A program made the position numbers and the translations under genes. From Osmia lignaria lignaria (Eukaryota > Arthropoda > Insecta > Hymenoptera > Megachilidae): a stretch of DNA of 64,000 nt. The notes beneath the pieces are model-generated. The model was not told where the DNA came from. It worked only from the letters and a program-made list of their open reading frames with translations, and ran no database searches. Below, piece by piece: positions 21,081 to 33,942 of this stretch (the stretch's first letter is position 1; the number at the start of each line of letters is the position of its first letter). Location of the stretch: the NCBI RefSeq assembly GCF_051020975.1, contig NW_027478173.1:1-64000 (forward strand). The letters are read 5' to 3'.

Positions 21081-22365
21081 TCAGAAGCGTAGTTTTCGAG
21101 ATACATCGAGATATTTAAAAGTTCCGAAGCCGCACCAACATAATAGAGATACAGAAACACCGTGGCCCCTTTCTTTGAGATAACTCTGCACTAGTGCGAG
21201 CCGCAAATGCCACTTCCAGCTTAGCTGTGCAGAAGAAGAACAACAAGAAGAAGAAATATCTCGAAATATGTCCGTCAGGCCCCTTCCCTTGAGATATATC
21301 TGCAAATATCTCGGAAACGAAGCGAGCTATGGCAAAATGTTAAGAGACCTTTTTTGTAGAGAATTCTGTTTCCTACAATTTACGTTCTATGATATTTTTT
21401 GATCAGAAGCGTAGTTTTCGAGATATATCGAGATATTTAAAAGTTCCGAAGCCGCACCGACATAATAGAGATACAGAAACACCGTGGCCCCTTTCTTTGA
21501 GATAACTCTGCACTAGTGCGAGCCGCAAATGCCACTTCCAGCTTAGCTGTGCAGAAGAAGAACAACAAGAAGAAGAAATATCTCGAAATATGTCCGTCAG
21601 GCCCCTTCCCTTGAGATAAATCTGCAAATATCTCGGAAACGAAGCGAGCTATGGCAAAATGTTAAGAGACCTCTTTTGTAGAGAATTAAGTTTCCTACTT
21701 TTTATGTTCTATGATATTTTTTGATCAGATGCGTAGTTCTCGAGATATATCAAGATATTTAAAAGTTCCGAAGCCGCACCAACATAATAGAGATACAGAA
21801 ACACCGTGGCCCCTTTCTTTCAGATAACTATGCACTATTGCGAGCTGCAATTGCCACTTCCAGCTTAGCTGTGCAGAAGAACAACAAGAAGAAGAAATAT
21901 CTCGAAATATGTCCGTCAGGCCCCTTCCCTTGAGATAAATCTGCAAATATCTCGGAAACGAAGAGAGCTATGGCAAAATGTTAAGAGACTTTTTTTGTAG
22001 AGAATTAAGTTTCCTACTTTTTATGTTCTATGATATTTTTTGATCTGATGCGTAGTTCTCGAGATATATCAAGATATTTAAAAGTTCCGAAGCCGCACCA
22101 ACATAATAGAGATACAGAAACACCGTGGCCCCTTTCTTTGAGATAACTCTGCACTATTGCGAGCTGGAAATGCCACTTCCAGCTTAGCTGTGCAGAAGAA
22201 GAACAACAAGAAGAAGAAATATCTCGAAATATGTCCGTCAGGCCCCTTCCCTTGAGATATATCAGCAAATATCTCGGAAACGAAGCGAGCTATGGCAAAA
22301 TGTTAAGAGACCTTTTTTGTAGAGAATTATGTTTCCTACAATTTATGTTCTATGATATTTTTTGA
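21081..22365. repeat. 4-monomer higher-order repeat, copy 1 (1285 bp)
   Basis: Order: GATACATCGAG front; CACCGACAT with the GACCTCTTTT tail; a 319-bp monomer with CTTTCAGATAACTATGC and one GAA lost; GATCTGATGCG front with GAGCTGGAAATG and the GATATATCAGC tail. The 1285-bp length is three 322-bp units plus one 319-bp unit. Full copies also lie at 27193, 30407 and 31692; partial copies at 26552-27192 and 29766-30406. Confidence 0.93.
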
Positions 22366-22687
22366 TCAGAAGCGTAGTTTTCGAGATACATCGAGATATT
22401 TAAAAGTTCCGAAGCCGCACCAACATAATAGAGATACAGAAACACCGTGGCCCCTTTCTTTGAGATAACTCTGCACTAGTGCGAGCCGCAAATGCCACTT
22501 CCAGCTTAGCTGTGCAGAAGAAGAACAACAAGAAGAAGGAATATCTCGAAATATGTCCGTCAGGCCCCTTCCCTTGAGATAAATATGCAAATATCTCGGA
22601 AACGAAGCGAGCTATGGCAAAATGTTAAGAGACCTTTTTTGTAGAGAATTAAGTTTCCTACTTTTTATGTTCTATGATATTTTTTGA

Positions 22688-24941
22688 TCAGATGCGTAGT
22701 TCTCGAGATATATCAAGATATTTAAAAGTTCCGAAGCCGCACCAACATAATAGAGATACAGAAACACCGTGGCCCCTTTCTTTGAGATAACTCTGCACTA
22801 GTGCGAGCCGCAAATGCCACTTCCAGCTTAGCTGTGCAGAAGAAGAACAACAAGAAGAAGAAATATCTCGAAATATGTCCGTCAGGCCCCTTCCCTTGAG
22901 ATAAATATGCAAATATCCCGGAAACGAAGCGAGCTATCGCAAAATGTTAAGAGACCTTTTTTGTAGAGAATTAAGTTTCCTACTTTTTATGTTCTATGAT
23001 ATTTTTTGATCAGATGCGTAGTTCTCGAGATATATCAAGATATTTAAAAGTTCCGAAGCCGCACCAACATAATAGAGATACAGAAACACCGTGGCCCCTT
23101 TCTTTGAGATAACTCTGCACTAGTGCGAGCCGCAAATGCCACTTCCAGCTTAGCTGTGCAGAAGAAGAACAACAAGAAGAAGAAATATCTCGAAATATGT
23201 CCGTCAGGCCCCTTCCCTTGAGATAAATATGCAAATATCTCGGAAACTAAGCGAGCTATGGCAAAATGTTAAGAGACCTTTTTTGTAGAGAATTAAGTTT
23301 CCTACTTTTTATGTTCTATGATATTTTTTGATCAGATGCGTAGTTCTCGAGATATATCAAGATATTTAAAAGTTCCGAAGCCGCACCAACATAATAGAGA
23401 TACAGAAACACCGTGGCCCCTTTCTTTGAGATAACTCTGCACTATTGCGAGCTGCAAATGCCACTTCCAGCTTAGCTGTGCAGAGGAAGAACAACAAGAA
23501 GAAGAAATATCTCGAAATATGTCCGTCAGGCCAGTTCCTTTGAGCTGAATCTGCAAATATCTCGGAAACGAAGCGAGCTATGGCAAAATGTTAAGAGACC
23601 GTTTTTGTAGAGAATTAAGTTTCCTACTTTTTATGTTCTATGATATTTTTTGATGAGACGCGTAGTTCTCGAGATATATCAAGATATTTAAAAGTTCCGA
23701 AGCCGCACCAACATAATAGAGATACAGAAACACCGTGGCCCCTTTCTTTGAGATAACTCTGCACTAGTGCGAGCTGCAAATGCCACTTCCAGCTTAGCTG
23801 TGCAGAAGAAGAACAACAAGAAGAAGAAATATCTCGAAATATGTCCGTCAGGCCCCTTCCCTTGACATAAATCTGCAAATATCTCGGAAACGAAGCGAGC
23901 TATGGCAAAATGTTAAGAGACCTTATTTGTAGAGAATTAAGTTTCCTACTTTTTACGTTCTATGACATTTTTTGATCAGATGCGTAGTTCTCGAGATATA
24001 TCAAGATATTTAAAAGTTCCGAAACCGCACCAACATAATAGAGATACAGAAACACCGTGGCCCCTTTCTTTGAGATATCTCTGCACTATTGCGAGCTGCA
24101 AATGCCACTTCCAGCTTAGCTGTGCAGAAGAAGAACAACAAGAAGAAGAAATATCTCGAAATATGTCCGTCAGGCCCCTTCCCTTGACATAAATCTGCAA
24201 ATATCTCGGAAACGAAGCGAGCTATGGCAAAATGTTAAGAGACCTTATTTGTAGAGAATTAAGTTTCCTACTTTTTACGTTCTATGATATTTTTTGATCA
24301 GATGCGTAGTTCTCGAGATATATCAAGATATTTAAAAGTTCCGAAGCCGCACCAACATAATAGAGATACAGAAACACCGTGGCCCCTTTCTTTGAGATAA
24401 CTCTGCACTATTGCGAGCTGTAAATGCCACTTCCAGCTTAGCGGTGCAGAAGAAGAACAACAAGAAGAAGAAATATCTCGAAATATGTCCGTCAGGCCCC
24501 TTCCCTTGAGATATATCTGCAAATATCTCGGAAACGAAGCGAGCTATGGCAAAATGTTAAGAGACCTTTTTTGTAGAGAATTATGTTTCCTACAATTTAT
24601 GTTCTATGATATTTTTTGATCAGAAGCGTAGTTTTCGAGATATATCGAGATATTTAAAAGTTCCGAAGCCGCACCAACATAATAGAGATACAGAAACACC
24701 GTGGCCCCTTTCTTTGAGATAACTCTGCACTAGTGCGAGCCGCAAATGCCACTTCCAGCTTAGCTGTGCAGAAGAAGAACAACAAGAAGAAGAAATATCT
24801 CGAAATATGAGCGTCAGGCCCCTTCCCTTGAGATAAATATGCAAATATCTCGGAAACGAAGCGAGCTATGGCAAAATGTTAAGAGACCGTTTTTGTAGAG
24901 AATTAAGTTTCCTACTTTTTATGTTCTATGATATTTTTGGA
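22688..24941. repeat. 7-monomer segment, copy 2 (2254 bp)
   Basis: Same seven monomers as 17539-19792, with few changes: AAATATCCCGG near 22914 and TATGACATTTTTTG near 23964 here, and CAAAATCTTAAG and CAAACGCC in the other copy. The left junction lies inside the chimeric monomer at 22366. The right junction lies in the tail of the last monomer, where GACCGTTTTTG replaces GACCTTTTTTG. Confidence 0.9.
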
Positions 24942-25263
24942 TCAGACGCGTAGTTCTCGAGATATATCAAGATATTTAAAAGTTCCGAAGCCGCACCAAC
25001 ATAATAGAGATACAGAAACACCGTGGCCCCTTTCTTTGAGATAACTCTGCACTAGTGCGAGCCGCAAATGCCACTTCCAGCTTAGCTGTGCAGAGGAAGA
25101 ACAACAAGAAGAAGAAATATCTCGAAATATGTCCGTCAGGCCAGTTCCTTTGAGCTGAATCTGCAAATATCTCGGAAACGAAGCGAGCTATGGCAAAATG
25201 TTAAGAGACCGTTTTTGTAGAGAATTAAGTTTCCTACTTTTTATGTTCTATGATATTTTTTGA

Positions 25264-26229
25264 TGAGACGCGTAGTTCTCGAGATATATCAAGATATTTA
25301 AAAGTTCCGAAGCCGCACCAACATAATAGAGATACAGAAACACCGTGGCCCCTTTCTTTGAGATAACTCTGCACTAGTGCGAGCTGCAAATGCCACTTCC
25401 AGCTTAGCTGTGCAGAAGAAGAACAACAAGAAGAAGAAATATCTCGAAATATGTCCGTCAGGCCCCTTCCCTTGACATAAATCTGCAAATATCTCGGAAA
25501 CGAAGCGAGCTATGGCAAAATGTTAAGAGACCTTATTTGTAGAGAATTAAGTTTCCTACTTTTTACGTTCTATGATATTTTTTGATCAGATGCGTAGTTC
25601 TCGAGATATATCAAGATATTTAAAAGTTCCGAAACCGCACCAACATAATAGAGATACAGAAACACCGTGGCCCCTTTCTTTGAGATATCTCTGCACTATT
25701 GCGAGCTGCAAATGCCACTTCCAGCTTAGCTGTGCAGAAGAAGAACAACAAGAAGAAGAAATATCTCGAAATATGTCCGTCAGGCCCCTTCCCTTGACAT
25801 AAATCTGCAAATATCTCGGAAACGAAGCGAGCTATGGCAAAATGTTAAGAGACCTTATTTGTAGAGAATTAAGTTTCCTACTTTTTACGTTCTATGATAT
25901 TTTTTGATCAGATGCGTAGTTCTCGAGATATATCAAGATATTTAAAAGTTCCGAAGCCGCACCAACATAATAGAGATACAGAAACACCGTGGCCCCTTTC
26001 TTTGAGATAACTCTGCACTATTGCGAGCTGTAAATGCCACTTCCAGCTTAGCGGTGCAGAAGAAGAACAACAAGAAGAAGAAATATCTCGAAATATGTCC
26101 GTCAGGCCCCTTCCCTTGAGATATATCTGCAAATATCTCGGAAACGAAGCGAGCTATGGCAAAATGTTAAGAGACCTTTTTTGTAGAGAATTATGTTTCC
26201 TACAATTTATGTTCTATGATATTTTTTGA
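25264..26229. repeat. Trimer with CTTGACATAAATC tails, copy 3
   Basis: Repeats 18505-19470 and 23654-24619. It directly follows the chimeric monomer at 24942. Five monomers (1610 bp) separate it from the second copy, so it looks like a short-range tandem duplication of 23654-24941 with altered joints. Confidence 0.9.
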
Positions 26230-28477
26230 TCAGAAGCGTAGTTTTCGAGATATATCGAGATATTTAAAAGTTCCGAAGCCGCACCAACATAATAGAGATA
26301 CAGAAACACCGTGGCCCCTTTCTTTGAGATAACTCTGCACTAGTGCGAGCCGCAAATGCCACTTCCAGCTTAGCTGTGCAGAAGAAGAACAACAAGAAGA
26401 AGAAATATCTCGAAATATGTCCGTCAGGCCCCTTCCCTTGAGATAAATCTGCAAATATCTCGGAAACGAAGCGAGCTATGGCAAAATGTTAAGAGACCTC
26501 TTTTGTAGAGAATTAAGTTTCCTACTTTTTATGTTCTATGATATTTTTTGATCAGATGCGTAGTTCTCGAGATATATCAAGATATTTAAAAGTTCCGAAG
26601 CCGCACCAACATAATAGAGATACAGAAACACCGTGGCCCCTTTCTTTCAGATAACTATGCACTATTGCGAGCTGCAAATGCCACTTCCAGCTTAGCTGTG
26701 CAGAAGAACAACAAGAAGAAGAAATATCTCGAAATATGTCCGTCAGGCCCCTTCCCTTGAGATAAATCTGCAAATATCTCGGAAACGAAGAGAGCTATGG
26801 CAAAATGTTAAGAGACTTTTTTTGTAGAGAATTAAGTTTCCTACTTTTTATGTTCTATGATATTTTTTGATCTGATGCGTAGTTCTCGAGATATATCAAG
26901 ATATTTAAAAGTTCCGAAGCCGCACCAACATAATAGAGATACAGAAACACCGTGGCCCCTTTCTTTGAGATAACTCTGCACTATTGCGAGCTGGAAATGC
27001 CACTTCCAGCTTAGCTGTGCAGAAGAAGAACAACAAGAAGAAGAAATATCTCGAAATATGTCCGTCAGGCCCCTTCCCTTGAGATATATCAGCAAATATC
27101 TCGGAAACGAAGCGAGCTATGGCAAAATGTTAAGAGACCTTTTTTGTAGAGAATTATGTTTCCTACAATTTATGTTCTATGATATTTTTTGATCAGAAGC
27201 GTAGTTTTCGAGATACATCGAGATATTTAAAAGTTCCGAAGCCGCACCAACATAATAGAGATACAGAAACACCGTGGCCCCTTTCTTTGAGATAACTCTG
27301 CACTAGTGCGAGCCGCAAATGCCACTTCCAGCTTAGCTGTGCAGAAGAAGAACAACAAGAAGAAGAATTATCTCGAAATATGTCCGTCAGGCCCCTTCCC
27401 TTGAGATATATCTGCAAATATCTCGGAAACGAAGCGAGCTATGGCAAAATGTTAACAGACCTTTTTTGTAGAGAATCCTGTTTCCTACAATTTACGTTCT
27501 ATGATATTTTTTGATCAGAAGCGTAGTTTTCGAGATATATCGAGATATTTAAAAGTTCCGAAGCCGCACCGACATATTAGAGATACAGAAACACCGTGGC
27601 CCCTTTCTTTGAGATAACTCTGCACTAGTGCGAGCCGCAAATGCCACTTCCAGCTTAGCTGTGCAGAAGAAGAACAACAAGAAGAAGAAATATCTCGAAA
27701 TATGTCCGTCAGGCCCCTTCCCTTGAGATAAATCTGCAAATATCTCGGAAACGAAGCGAGCTATGGCAAAATGTTAAGAGACCTCTTTTGTAGAGAAATA
27801 AGTTTCCTACTTTTTATGTTCTATGATATTTTTTGATCAGATGCGTAGTTCTCGAGATATATCAAGATATTTAAAAGTTCCGAAGCCGCACCAACATAAT
27901 AGAGATACAGAAACACCGTGGCCCCTTTCTTTCAGATAACTATGCACTATTGCGAGCTGCAAGTGCCACTTCCAGCTTAGCTGTGCAGAAGAACAACAAG
28001 AAGAAGAAATATCTCGAAATATGTCCGTCAGGCCCCTTCCCTTGAGATAAATCTGCAAATATCTCGGAAACGAAGAGAGCTATGGCAAAATGTTAAGAGA
28101 CTTTTTTTGTAGAGAATTAAGTTTCCTACTTTTTATGTTCTATGATATTTTTTGATCTGATGCGTAGTTCTCGAGATATATCAAGATATTTAAAAGTTCC
28201 GAAGCCGCACCAACATAATAGAGATACAGAAACACCGTGGCCCCTTTCTTTGAGATAACTCTGCACTATTGCGAGCTGGAAATGCCACTTCCAGCTTAGC
28301 TGTGCAGAAGAAGAACAACAAGAAGAAGAAATATCTCGAAATATGTCCGTCAGGCCCCTTCCCTTGAGATATATCAGCAAATATCTCGGAAACGAAGCGA
28401 GCTATGGCAAAATGTTAAGAGACCTTTTTTGTAGAGAATTAGGTTTCCTACTTTTTATGTTCTATGATATTTTTTGA
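26230..28477. repeat. 4-monomer higher-order repeat, partial then full copy
   Basis: 26230 is a chimeric monomer leading into the last two units of the 4-mer (26552-27192). A complete 1285-bp copy follows (27193-28477). The full copy carries several private changes: AAGAATTATC, GTTAACAGAC, GAATCCTG, CATATTAG and GCAAGTGCC. It is thus the most diverged of the four full copies. Confidence 0.9.
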
Positions 28478-29443
28478 TCAGATGCGTAGTTCTCGAGATA
28501 TATCAAGATATTTAAAAGTTCCGAAGCCGCACCAACATAATAGAGATACAGAAACACCGTGGCCCCTTTCTTTGAGATAACTCTGCACTATTGCGAGCTG
28601 CAAATGCCACTTCCAGCTTAGCTGTGCAGAGGAAGAACAACAAGAAGAAGAAATATCTCGAAATATGTCCGCCAGGCCAGTTCCTTTGAGCTGAATCTGC
28701 AAATATCTCGGAAACGAAGCGAGCTATGACAAAATGTTAAGAGACGTTTTTTATAGAGAATTATGTTTCCTACAATTTATGTTCTATGATATTTTTTGAT
28801 CAGAAGCGTAGTTTTCGAGATATATCGAGATATTTAAAAGTTCCGAAGCCGCACCAACATAATAGGGATACAGAAACACCGTGGCCCCTTTCTTTGAGAT
28901 AACTCTGCACTAGTGCGAGCCGCAAATGCCACTTCCAGCTTAGCTGTGCAGAAGAAGAACAACAAGAAGAAGAAATATCTCGAAATATGTCCGTCAGGCC
29001 CCTTCCCTTGAGATAAATCTGCAAATATCTCGGAAACGAAGCGAGCTATGGCAAAATGTTAAGAGACCTTTTTTGTAGAGAATTAAGTTTCCTACTTTTT
29101 ATGTTCTATGATATTTTTTGATCAGATGCGTAGTTCTCGAGATATATCAAGATATTTAAAAGTTCCGAAGCCGCACCAACATAATAGAGATACAGAAACA
29201 CCGTGGCCCCTTTCTTTGAGATAACTCTGCACTATTGCGAGCTGCAAATGCCACTTCCAGCTTAGCTGTGCTGAGGAAGAACAACAAGAAGAAGAAATAT
29301 CTCGAAATATGTCCGTCAGGCCAGTTCCTTTGAGCTGAATCTGCAAATATCTCGGAAACGAAGCGAGCTATGGCAAAATGTTAAGAGACCTTTTTTGTAG
29401 AGAATTAAGTTTCCTACTTTTTATGTTCTATGATATTTTTTGA
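28478..29443. repeat. Trimer with CAGTTCCTTTGAGCTG tails, copy 1
   Basis: Order: B front with CCGCCAGGCCAG and TATGACAAAATG; A front preceded by GACGTTTTTTATAG and containing AATAGGGAT; B front with GTGCTGAGG and the GAGCTGAATC tail. Repeated at 32977-33942, offset 4499 bp (14 monomers less three 3-bp deletions). Confidence 0.9.
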
Positions 29444-30406
29444 TCAGATGCGTAGTTCTCGAGATATATCAAGATATTTAAAAGTTCCGAAGCCGCACCA
29501 ACATAATAGAGATACAGAAACACCGTGGCCCCTTTCTTTGAGATAACTCTGCACTATCGCGAGCTGCAAATGCCACTTCCAGCTTAGCTGTGCAGAAGAA
29601 GAACAACAAGAAGAAGAAATATCTCGAAATATGTCCGTCAGGCCCCTTCCCTTGAGATAAATCTGCAAATATCTCGGAAACGAAGAGAGCTATGGCAAAA
29701 TGTTAAGAGACCTTTTCTGTAGAGAATTAAGTTTCCTACTTTTTATGTTCTATGATATTTTTTGATCAGATGCGTAGTTCTCGAGATATATCAAGATATT
29801 TAAAAGTTCCGAAGCCGCACCAACATAATAGAGATACAGAAACACCGTGGCCCCTTTCTTTCAGATAACTATGCACTATTGCGAGCTGCAAATGCCACTT
29901 CCAGCTTAGCTGTGCAGAAGAACAACAAGAAGAAGAAATATCTCGAAATATGTCCGTCAGGCCCCTTCCCTTGAGATAAATCTGCAAATATCTCGGAAAC
30001 GAAGAGAGCTATGGCAAAATGTTAAGAGACTTTTTTTGTAGAGAATTAAGTTTCCTACTTTTTATGTTCTATGATATTTTTTGATCTGATGCGTAGTTCT
30101 CGAGATATATCAAGATATTTAAAAGTTCCGAAGCCGCACCAACATAATAGAGATACAGAAACACCGTGGCCCCTTTCTTTGAGATAACTCTGCACTATTG
30201 CGAGCTGGAAATGCCACTTCCAGCTTAGCTGTGCAGAAGAAGAACAACAAGAAGAAGAAATATCTCGAAATATGTCCGTCAGGCCCCTTCCCTTGAGATA
30301 TATCAGCAAATATCTCGGAAACGAAGCGAGCTATGGCAAAATGTTAAGAGACCTTTTTTGTAGAGAATTATGTTTCCTACAATTTATGTTCTATGATATT
30401 TTTTGA
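29444..30406. repeat. Link plus partial 4-mer copy
   Basis: The CACTATCGCG monomer (29444), also present at 20437, is followed by the 319-bp and GATCTG units of the 4-mer. Compared with 20437-21080, this shows that two parent monomers here correspond to one fused monomer there. Confidence 0.88.
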
Positions 30407-32976
30407 TCAGAAGCGTAGTTTTCGAGATACATCGAGATATTTAAAAGTTCCGAAGCCGCACCAACATAATAGAGATACAGAAACACCGTGGCCCCTTTCT
30501 TTGAGATAACTCTGCACTAGTGCGAGCCGCAAATGCCACTTCCAGCTTAGCTGTGCAGAAGAAGAACAACAAGAAGAAGAAATATCTCGAAATATGTCCG
30601 TCAGGCCCCTTCCCTTGAGATATATCTGCAAATATCTCGGAAACGAAGCGAGCTATGGCAAAATGTTAAGAGACCTTTTTTGTAGAGAATTCTGTTTCCT
30701 ACAATTTACGTTCTATGATATTTTTTGATCAGAAGCGTAGTTTTCGAGATATATCGAGATATTTAAAAGTTCCGAAGCCGCACCGACATAATAGAGATAC
30801 AGAAACACCGTGGCCCCTTTCTTTGAGATAACTCTGCACTAGTGCGAGCCGCAAATGCCACTTCCAGCTTAGCTGTGCAGAAGAAGAACAACAAGAAGAA
30901 GAAATATCTCGAAATATGTCCGTCAGGCCCCTTCCCTTGAGATAAATCTGCAAATATCTCGGAAACGAAGCGAGCTATGGCAAAATGTTAAGAGACCTCT
31001 TTTGTAGAGAATTAAGTTTCCTACTTTTTATGTTCTATGATATTTTTTGATCAGATGCATAGTTCTCGAGATATATCAAGATATTTAAAAGTTCCGAAGC
31101 CGCACCAACATAATAGAGATACAGAAACACCGTGGCCCCTTTCTTTCAGATAACTATGCACTATTGCGAGCTGCAAATGCCACTTCCAGCTTAGCTGTGC
31201 AGAAGAACAACAAGAAGAAGAAATATCTCGAAATATGTCCGTCAGGCCCCTTCCCTTGAGATAAATCTGCAAATATCTCGGAAACGAAGAGAGCTATGGC
31301 AAAATGTTAAGAGACTTTTTTTGTAGAGAATTAAGTTTCCTACTTTTTATGTTCTATGATATTTTTTGATCTGATGCGTAGTTCTCGAGATATATCAAGA
31401 TATTTAAAAGTTCCGAAGCCGCACCAACATAATAGAGATACAGAAACACCGTGGCCCCTTTCTTTGAGATAACTCTGCACTATTGCGAGCTGGAAATGCC
31501 ACTTCCAGCTTAGCTGTGCAGAAGAAGAACAACAAGAAGAAGAAATATCTCGAAATATGTCCGTCAGGCCCCTTCCCTTGAGATATATCAGCAAATATCT
31601 CGGAAACGAAGCGAGCTATGGCAAAATGTTAAGAGACCTTTTTTGTAGAGAATTATGTTTCCTACAATTTATGTTCTATGATATTTTTTGATCAGAAGCG
31701 TAGTTTTCGAGATACATCGAGATATTTAAAAGTTCCGAAGCCGCACCAACATAATAGAGATACAGAAACACCGTGGCCCCTTTCTTTGAGATAACTCTGC
31801 ACTAGTGCGAGCCGCAAATGCCACTTCCAGCTTAGCTGTGCAGAAGAAGAACAACAAGAAGAAGAAATATCTCGAAATATGTCCGTCAGGCCCCTTCCCT
31901 TGAGATATATCTGCAAATATCTCGGAAACGAAGCGAGCTATGGCAAAATGTTAAGAGACCTTTTTTGTAGAGAATTCTGTTTCCTACAATCTACGTTCTA
32001 TGATATTTTTTGATCAGAAGCGTAGTTTTCGAGATATATCGAGATATTTAAAAGTTCCGAAGCCGCACCGACATAATAGAGATACAGAAACACCGTGGCC
32101 CCTTTCTTTGAGATAACTCTGCACTAGTGCGAGCCGCAAATGCCACTTCCAGCTTAGCTGTGCAGAAGAAGAACAACAAGAAGAAGAAATATCTCGAAAT
32201 ATGTCCGTCAGGCCCCTTCCCTTGAGATAAATCTGCAAATATCTCGGAAACGAAGCGAGCTATGGCAAAATGTTAAGAGACCTCTTTTGTAGAGAATTAA
32301 GTTTCCTACTTTTTATGTTCTATGATATTTTTTGATCAGATGCGTAGTTCTCGAGATATATCAAGATATTTAAAAGTTCCGAAGCCGCACCAACATAATA
32401 GAGATACAGAAACACCGTGGCCCCTTTCTTTCAGATAACTATGCACTATTGCGAGCTGCAAATGCCACTTCCAGCTTAGCTGTGCAGAAGAACAACAAGA
32501 AGAAGAAATATCTCGAAATATGTCCGTCAGGCCCCTTCCCTTGAGATAAATCTGCAAATATCTCGGAAACGAAGAGAGCTATGGCAAAATGTTAAGAGAC
32601 TTTTTTTGTAGAGAATTAAGTTTCCTACTTTTTATGTTCTATGATATTTTTTGATCTGATGCGTAGTTCTCGAGATATATCAAGATATTTAAAAGTTCCG
32701 AAGCCGCACCAACATAATAGAGATACAGAAACACCGTGGCCCCTTTCTTTGAGATAACTCTGCACTATTGCGAGCTGGAAATGCCACTTCCAGCTTAGCT
32801 GTGCAGAAGAAGAACAACAAGAAGAAGAAATATCTCGAAATACGTCCGTCAGGCCCCTTCCCTTGAGATATATCAGCAAATATCTCGGAAACGAAGCGAG
32901 CTATGGCAAAATGTTAAGAGACCTTTTTTGTAGAGAATTAAGTTTCCTACTTTTTATGTTCTATGATATTTTTTGA
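30407..32976. repeat. 4-monomer higher-order repeat, two tandem copies
   Basis: Units at 30407-31691 and 31692-32976, both 1285 bp. By eye I noticed only three differences: ATGCATAG against ATGCGTAG in the third monomer, CAATTTACG against CAATCTACG, and AATATGTCC against AATACGTCC. That implies identity near 99.8% and very recent duplication. Confidence 0.93.
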
Positions 32977-33942
32977 TGAGATGCGTAGTTCTCGAGATAT
33001 ATCAAGATATTTAAAAGTTCCGAAGCCGCACCAACATAATAGAGATACAGAAACACCGTGGCCCCTTTCTTTGAGATAACTCTGCACTATTGCGAGCTGC
33101 AAATGCCACTTCCAGCTTAGCTGTGCAGAGGAAGAACAACAAGAAGAAGAAATATCTCGAAATATGTCCGCCAGGCCAGTTCCTTTGAGCTGAATCTGCA
33201 AATATCTCGGAAACGAAGCGAGCTATGACAAAATGTTAAGAGACGTTTTTTATAGAGAATTATGTTTCCTACAATTTATGTTCTATGATATTTTTTGATC
33301 AGAAGCGTAGTTTTCGAGATATATCGAGATATTTAAAAGTTCCGAAGCCGCACCAACATAATAGGGATACAGAAACACCGTGGCCCCTTTCTTTGAGATA
33401 ACTCTGCACTAGTGCGAGCCGCAAATGCCACTTCCAGCTTAGCTGTGCAGAAGAAGAACAACAAGAAGAAGAAATATCTCGAAATATGTCCGTCAGGCCC
33501 CTTCCCTTGAGATAAATCTGCAAATATCTCGGAAACGAAGCGAGCTATGGCAAAATGTTAAGAGACCTTTTTTGTAGAGAATTAAGTTTCCTACTTTTTA
33601 TGTTCTATGATATTTTTTGATCAGATGCGTAGTTCTCGAGATATATCAAGATATTTAAAAGTTCCGAAGCCGCACCAACATAATAGAGATACAGAAACAC
33701 CGTGGCCCCTTTCTTTGAGATAACTCTGCACTATTGCGAGCTGCAAATGCCACTTCCAGCTTAGCTGTGCTGAGGAAGAACAACAAGAAGAAGAAATATC
33801 TCGAAATATGTCCGTCAGGCCAGTTCCTTTGAGCTGAATCTGCAAATATCTCGGAAACGAAGCGAGCTATGGCAAAATGTTAAGAGACCTTTTTTGTAGA
33901 GAATTAAGTTTCCTACTTTTTATGTTCTATGATATTTTTTGA
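32977..33942. repeat. Trimer with CAGTTCCTTTGAGCTG tails, copy 2
   Basis: Matches 28478-29443. It begins with GATGAGATGCG, where copy 1 has GATCAGATGCG. It leads directly into the dimer zone, whose repeating pair is the second and third monomers of this trimer. Confidence 0.9.
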
